Assembly (NCBI GenBank): GCA_022013205.1
Contig: JAKLQT010000062.1
Span: 1 to 19,188, forward strand
Direction: 5' to 3'
Source: Candidatus Omnitrophota bacterium
GTDB lineage: Bacteria > Omnitrophota > Gorgyraeia > B26-G9
DNA length: 19,188 bases
Below the pieces are notes generated by a model. It did not search any database and was not told the origin of the DNA. It was given only the letters and a program-made list of their open reading frames with translations. How positions within the stretch are numbered: position 1 is the first letter of the stretch; the number at the start of each line of letters is the position of its first letter. The position numbers and the translations under genes were made by a program. This document shows, piece after piece, positions 15,794-19,188 of the stretch.

Positions 15794-16554
15794 TTTTTGT
15801 TCTGCTTCCGGCTTATAATGAAGGGAAAAACTTAAAATCGGTCTTAGATGAGATAAGACTTGTGCTTGAGAGCCGCGAAACGGATTACCGCGTCTTAGTT
15901 ATAAACGACGGCAGTAAAGATGAAACCTTGCGGGTGCTTAAATCTGCTGCTAAGGAAATTCCGCTTGAGGTGATATCTTTCGAGAAAAACCGGGGGGTGG
16001 ACGCGGTTTTCCGCAAAGGGATTGACCGCATTTGCCAGCAGGCTGGTGATGATGATATTATGATCTCCATGGATTGCGACCGAACGCATAAAGCGCGAAC
16101 ATTTAATTTGCTTATTGAATCACTTAATTCGGGCAATGATGTCGCGGTTGCTTCGCGCTATCACGAGAAAAGCCTGAGTGTTAATCTGCCATTTTGGCGC
16201 GCTTTTTTAAGTGATGGGATCAATGCGATGCTCAGGCTTATCTTTCCCCTGAAAGGGGCAAAAGACTATACTACTTTTTTTCGTGCCTACAGAATATCGG
16301 TTTTAAAAAAAGCGCTTGAGTTGTATAAGGAGAATTTTATTACCCAGAAGGGGTTTTCCTGTATGGCGGAAATACTTATCAAGCTTAGAGTATTTAAAAT
16401 AAGGTTAGGTGAGGTTCCTATTGATCTGCGTTTTGATCTGCGCACGGGAGGCAGTAAAATGAATATTAGAGAAACAATTTTCGGTTATCTGCTGCTTATC
16501 TGCAGGCAGTTGCTAAGGCGGTTCAGCGGCGTTTTTCGAAAAGCAGATATTTGA
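15781..16554 (+). CDS. Family 2 glycosyltransferase, dolichol-phosphate-mannose synthase-like
   Basis: This 257-residue GT-A enzyme transfers a nucleotide-activated sugar. The N-terminus is canonical: VLLPAYNEGKNL (7-18) and VLVINDGSKDET (38-49) with Asp43. FEKNRGVDAVFRKG (67-80) follows, then the metal-binding DxD as D98-C-D100. KDYTTFFRAY (161-170) sits where the acceptor motif lies, and GGSKMN (223-228) is typical of the Dpm1/GtrB type. The usual DADLQHPP-like stretch is changed to DCDRTHKA, but the acidic pair is kept. There is no strong C-terminal transmembrane pair, so it is soluble or peripheral. Similar enzymes load sugars on polyprenyl phosphate. It is the last gene of the four-gene operon. 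Its 3' end overlaps the minus-strand radical SAM gene by 32 nt, and no terminator hairpin is visible. Confidence 0.92.
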   Translation: MVRVIFVLLPAYNEGKNLKSVLDEIRLVLESRETDYRVLVINDGSKDETLRVLKSAAKEIPLEVISFEKNRGVDAVFRKGIDRICQQAGDDDIMISMDCDRTHKARTFNLLIESLNSGNDVAVASRYHEKSLSVNLPFWRAFLSDGINAMLRLIFPLKGAKDYTTFFRAYRISVLKKALELYKENFITQKGFSCMAEILIKLRVFKIRLGEVPIDLRFDLRTGGSKMNIRETIFGYLLLICRQLLRRFSGVFRKADI

Positions 16555-17941
16555 GCATGTAGAAACTCAAGTTAATAATATTAAGCGCTTGGGCGGGATC
16601 AAGCATTTTTAATAAAAGCGATCCGATAAAGGATAGACTGAATATATAGTTTATATAAATTTGCTTTTGAAATTTTATGAGATCTTTTGAGCTTAAATAT
16701 TTAGTTCTCCACGGCGGCTTAGAGTGCATGAAATTGAACTTTTTCCAGTCGATATCGGTTATCAAACCCTCATTTTTCATAATCCGGAAAATCTCCGTAC
16801 CGGGATATGGGCATATAATTCCAAGCTGGAAAACATCGGGTTTAATTTCATGTATAAGTTTTTCAGTCAAGCGTATATCATCGGCATTTTCCTGGGGATG
16901 AGAGCCGAGGATAAAAAAAGCGCAGGCAACGATTTTTGCCCGGTGCGTAAGCTCAAAGGCCTTTTTAACCTGTGTTATAGTTATATTTTTCTTGATAAGT
17001 GAGAGTATCTTCGGGCTGCCTGACTCCACGCCATAGGCTATTTTTAAACAGCCGCAGTCTTTCATTATGCTTATCAGCTCTTCATCAACAAGGCTAACCT
17101 TAGTCTGGCAGTCCCAGCTTAGCTTTAAACTTTTGAGCCCGCGGCAGATTTCAATAAATCTCTTACGGCTTAAAGTCAGGTTTGTGTCTTCAAACGTGAT
17201 ATGATTGTACCCGAATCTATCGCGGCAGTCTTTCAGCTCACCTATTACATTGCCTGCGCTTTTAAACCGGACAATATCTCCGGTTGTTTTTTCTACAGCA
17301 CAAAAAATACATTTTTGCGAGCAGCCGCGGGAAGTAAACACAACTGTAGACCTTTTTTTTCCTTTATTTATGCCCACAGCATACGCGTGAGTGTATAATT
17401 TTTGATTTAAAAGGCTTCGATCCGGCAGAGGAAGCGTATCGAGGTTATTAATGTAATCTGCGGGTTTATTTATGAAAATTTTCCCGCTATTTCTGCCCGC
17501 AATACCGGCAATGCCGGTAAGCGGCAACTGATTCATTATGTTTTCACATAAATTCAGCATTGGCAGTTCACCTTCTCCCATAACAGCATAGTCAAAGGCA
17601 GGGAATTCACGAAGAGTTTTATCTGGTATTGCCGACACATGAGGCCCGCCGACAACTATCGGCAGATCTTTACGGTACTGTTTTATTAAAAGAGCGGCTT
17701 CGTGCGCGTTATTAATGGTAGGCGTCATGGCTGTGATCCCTACAAGTTCAATAGAATGTTTTTTTAAAAGATAATTTATATTATTGCCATTGAAGGGCTC
17801 AACTTCAAAATCAATGATTGTGGCCTGAAATCCTTTGGATTTAAGGTATGTGCCGAGATAAACCAGATTGATTGGCTCCTGGATAAGGATTTTTTCAAAG
17901 GCGCCGCTTATTTTTGGAGGTCGAATTAGTGCAATATTCAT
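16523..17941 (-). CDS. B12-binding-type radical SAM protein
   Basis: This 472-residue protein reads from 17941 down. An N-terminal cobalamin-binding-like domain (1-150) carries NIALIRPPK, VGITAMTPT (67-75), VVGGPHVSAIP (96-106) and the MGEGE turn (121-125). The radical SAM core has C207, C211 and C214 in TSRGCSQKCIFC, followed by ITFEDTNLTL, AYGVESGSPKIL and FFILGSHPQE. The C-terminal 45 residues are notably hydrophobic (YIFSLSFIGSLLLKML and beyond), suggesting membrane contact or a lipid substrate. No DxHxxG cobalamin ligand motif is present. The start ATG at 17941 has no Shine-Dalgarno site, and the predicted promoter leaves a leader of only about ten bases. It could modify the product of the convergent four-gene operon, but that is inference; the substrate is unknown. 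Confidence 0.9.
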   Translation of the reverse strand: MNIALIRPPKISGAFEKILIQEPINLVYLGTYLKSKGFQATIIDFEVEPFNGNNINYLLKKHSIELVGITAMTPTINNAHEAALLIKQYRKDLPIVVGGPHVSAIPDKTLREFPAFDYAVMGEGELPMLNLCENIMNQLPLTGIAGIAGRNSGKIFINKPADYINNLDTLPLPDRSLLNQKLYTHAYAVGINKGKKRSTVVFTSRGCSQKCIFCAVEKTTGDIVRFKSAGNVIGELKDCRDRFGYNHITFEDTNLTLSRKRFIEICRGLKSLKLSWDCQTKVSLVDEELISIMKDCGCLKIAYGVESGSPKILSLIKKNITITQVKKAFELTHRAKIVACAFFILGSHPQENADDIRLTEKLIHEIKPDVFQLGIICPYPGTEIFRIMKNEGLITDIDWKKFNFMHSKPPWRTKYLSSKDLIKFQKQIYINYIFSLSFIGSLLLKMLDPAQALNIINLSFYMLKYLLFEKRR

Positions 17942-17956
17942 AATTGATTAATGCAT

Positions 17957-17985
17957 ACTGTAACATTTATGATAGCGCATGTCAA
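17957..17985 (-). promoter_or_regulatory. Predicted promoter for the minus-strand radical SAM gene
   Basis: Read on the minus strand, a perfect TTGACA (17985-17980) is followed after exactly 17 bp by TACAGT (17962-17957), which matches four of six -10 bases. The start point would be near 17950, so the leader before ATG 17941 would be about ten bases or less. No ribosome-binding site is visible, which suggests near-leaderless translation or a misplaced start. Confidence 0.5.
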
Positions 17986-17997
17986 CATAGCCAGAGT

Positions 17998-18026
17998 TTG
18001 AAAGAAAGAACTTTGTGTGTTAAAAT
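17998..18026 (+). promoter_or_regulatory. Predicted promoter for the partial plus-strand radical SAM gene
   Basis: TTGAAA at 17998-18003 and TAAAAT at 18021-18026 each match the sigma70 consensus at five of six bases and are separated by exactly 17 bp. The start point near 18033 leaves a leader of about 29 nt that contains AAGAGG before the GTG start at 18062. It is back to back with the minus-strand promoter, their -35 boxes being 12 bp apart. Confidence 0.55.
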
Positions 18027-18061
18027 AACGTATTAACTCAATTAAACAAAAGAGGCTTTTA

Positions 18062-19188
18062 GTGGTGTTATCAAGGAAGATAAAAAAAGTAATGCTTGTT
18101 TTTCCCACGGGCAAGGTTTTAAAAGGCCATTTCCAGCGCTGTGAGCTGCCGATGGGCCTGGCTTATCTGGCTGCTGTATTAAAGAATAATTTTCATGTAA
18201 ATGTACTTGACGGCCGCTCTGCATTTAAAAGTTACGCGCCAAAGAAAAGCAAGTGGGAATATTTCGGCATGATGCCTGATGAAATATTAGAGGCTATCAA
18301 AGAATTCTCTCCTGATGTTGTGGGTATTACCTGTCTTTCTTCGTTTCATTTTCCGGAAGTGCTGCATCTGTCTAAAATGCTGAAGAAACTGGATAAAAGT
18401 ATAATTACGGTAACAGGCGGCACGCATCCTACTTTTTTAGCCGATCGTGTAATGAGCGCTCATAGGGAAATAGACTTTATAATTCTGGGAGAGGGCGAAT
18501 ACACATTTAAAAAACTGCTTACAAAAATTAATAAAGCACAGGATTACAGGTCTATAGACGGGCTTGCTTTTCGCGAAAACGGATCATTCAAGATAAATCC
18601 CAAAACTGAATATATAAAAAACCTGGACGAGCTGCCTTTTCCTGCTGTGGAGTTATTTCCGCTTGATTTTTATGCTAAAAAAAGTGTGCCTTTTTCGATC
18701 ACCTCTAAAAGTAGAAAAACCGTCCCTGTTCTTACAAGCCGCGGCTGCGCCTCACGCTGTGTTTTTTGCTCATCTTCAAACTACTGGGGCAGGCAATACA
18801 GGATGCGCAGCTCTGAAAACGTTCTTGATGAGATCGAACATCTGGTACGTAAATATGATTTCAGGGAAATACAGTTTATTGACGATAACCTGACGCAGGA
18901 CAGGGACAGGGCTAAAAGGATATTTGAAGGCCTTATCGAAAGAAAACTGAATATTCACTGGAATACGCCAAACGGCATTGCCGTTTGGACGCTTGATGAT
19001 GAGATTCTCCGGTTAATGAAAAACAGCGGCTGCTATGAATTAACGGTAGCTTTTGAGAGCGGGGACCAGGAAGTTTTGAATAATATTATAAAAAAGCCGC
19101 TCAATCTTGAAAAAGCGCAAAAGCTGGTATTGAAAATGAAACAAATAGGTATTCAGGTGCATTCATTTTTTATCTCCGGATTTCCCGG
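18062..19188 (+). CDS. B12-binding-type radical SAM protein, 3' end beyond the window
   Basis: The frame is open from GTG 18062 to the window end (375 codons plus two bases). The GTG is chosen because AAGAGG ends 6 nt upstream; an adjacent GTG at 18065 or ATG 18092 are less well placed. The N-terminal cobalamin-binding-like domain shows KKVMLVFPTGK, ELPMGLAYLAAVLK (28-41), VVGITCLSS (86-94), VTGGTHP (117-123) and ILGEGEYT (141-148). The radical SAM core has C229, C233 and C236 in TSRGCASRCVFC, then IQFIDDNLT and VAFESGDQEVL, and the visible part ends in FFISGFPG. It lacks DxHxxG. Layout and motifs are like the minus-strand gene and the gene at 12239, but the sequences differ clearly, so these are not recent duplicates. 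Substrate unknown; genes further downstream would help. Confidence 0.9.
   Translation, partial: MVLSRKIKKVMLVFPTGKVLKGHFQRCELPMGLAYLAAVLKNNFHVNVLDGRSAFKSYAPKKSKWEYFGMMPDEILEAIKEFSPDVVGITCLSSFHFPEVLHLSKMLKKLDKSIITVTGGTHPTFLADRVMSAHREIDFIILGEGEYTFKKLLTKINKAQDYRSIDGLAFRENGSFKINPKTEYIKNLDELPFPAVELFPLDFYAKKSVPFSITSKSRKTVPVLTSRGCASRCVFCSSSNYWGRQYRMRSSENVLDEIEHLVRKYDFREIQFIDDNLTQDRDRAKRIFEGLIERKLNIHWNTPNGIAVWTLDDEILRLMKNSGCYELTVAFESGDQEVLNNIIKKPLNLEKAQKLVLKMKQIGIQVHSFFISGFP

Noticed and set aside
18042..18224. Minus-strand 60-codon frame at the start of the last gene
   Set aside because: It runs antisense to the N-terminus of a clear radical SAM protein and has no family features.

Overview
The window carries the cell-wall elongation locus of a moderately AT-rich bacterium, followed by a region dense in radical SAM genes. 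No rRNA, tRNA, CRISPR array or intact transposase is visible. A complete mreB-mreC-mreD-mrdA-rodA set implies a rod-shaped, peptidoglycan-containing cell. Four separate radical SAM enzymes with cobalamin-binding-type N-termini fit an anaerobic lifestyle. From memory the mix recalls lineages such as Omnitrophota or related deep-branching Gram-negative groups, but no phylogenetic marker here can settle this, so the placement is weak.

Region 1 (1-2589): an extended -10 promoter drives a membrane-anchored coiled-coil protein of unknown function (210-1193), which ends in a strong intrinsic terminator. aroA (EPSP synthase) starts only about 17 bp after that terminator.

Region 2 (2581-7796): a near-consensus promoter, whose -35 box lies in the last codons of aroA, precedes mreB, mreC, mreD, mrdA (PBP2) and rodA, all closely spaced or overlapping. 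A perfect inverted repeat fills the space between its -35 and -10 boxes. mreB has an in-frame TAA at 3363-3365 that splits an otherwise intact gene.

Region 3 (7797-8352): a 556-bp gap holding a decayed GxxExxY-family remnant of 40 codons, inside nested imperfect inverted repeats.

Region 4 (8353-12157): a soluble orphan PAS/histidine kinase with an unusual N-terminal module, overlapping a TIGR03960-type radical SAM gene.

Region 5 (12239-16554): four genes that overlap by 13 to 23 nt: radical SAM enzyme, FAD-dependent oxidoreductase, NodB-type deacetylase and family 2 glycosyltransferase. This looks like a coupled pathway acting on a glycan or glycolipid, with no recognisable known product. 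It is the best candidate here for an undescribed system.

Region 6 (16523-19188): a minus-strand radical SAM gene, convergent with and overlapping the glycosyltransferase, and a divergent plus-strand radical SAM gene that runs off the window end. Each has a sigma70-like promoter in the shared 120-bp spacer.
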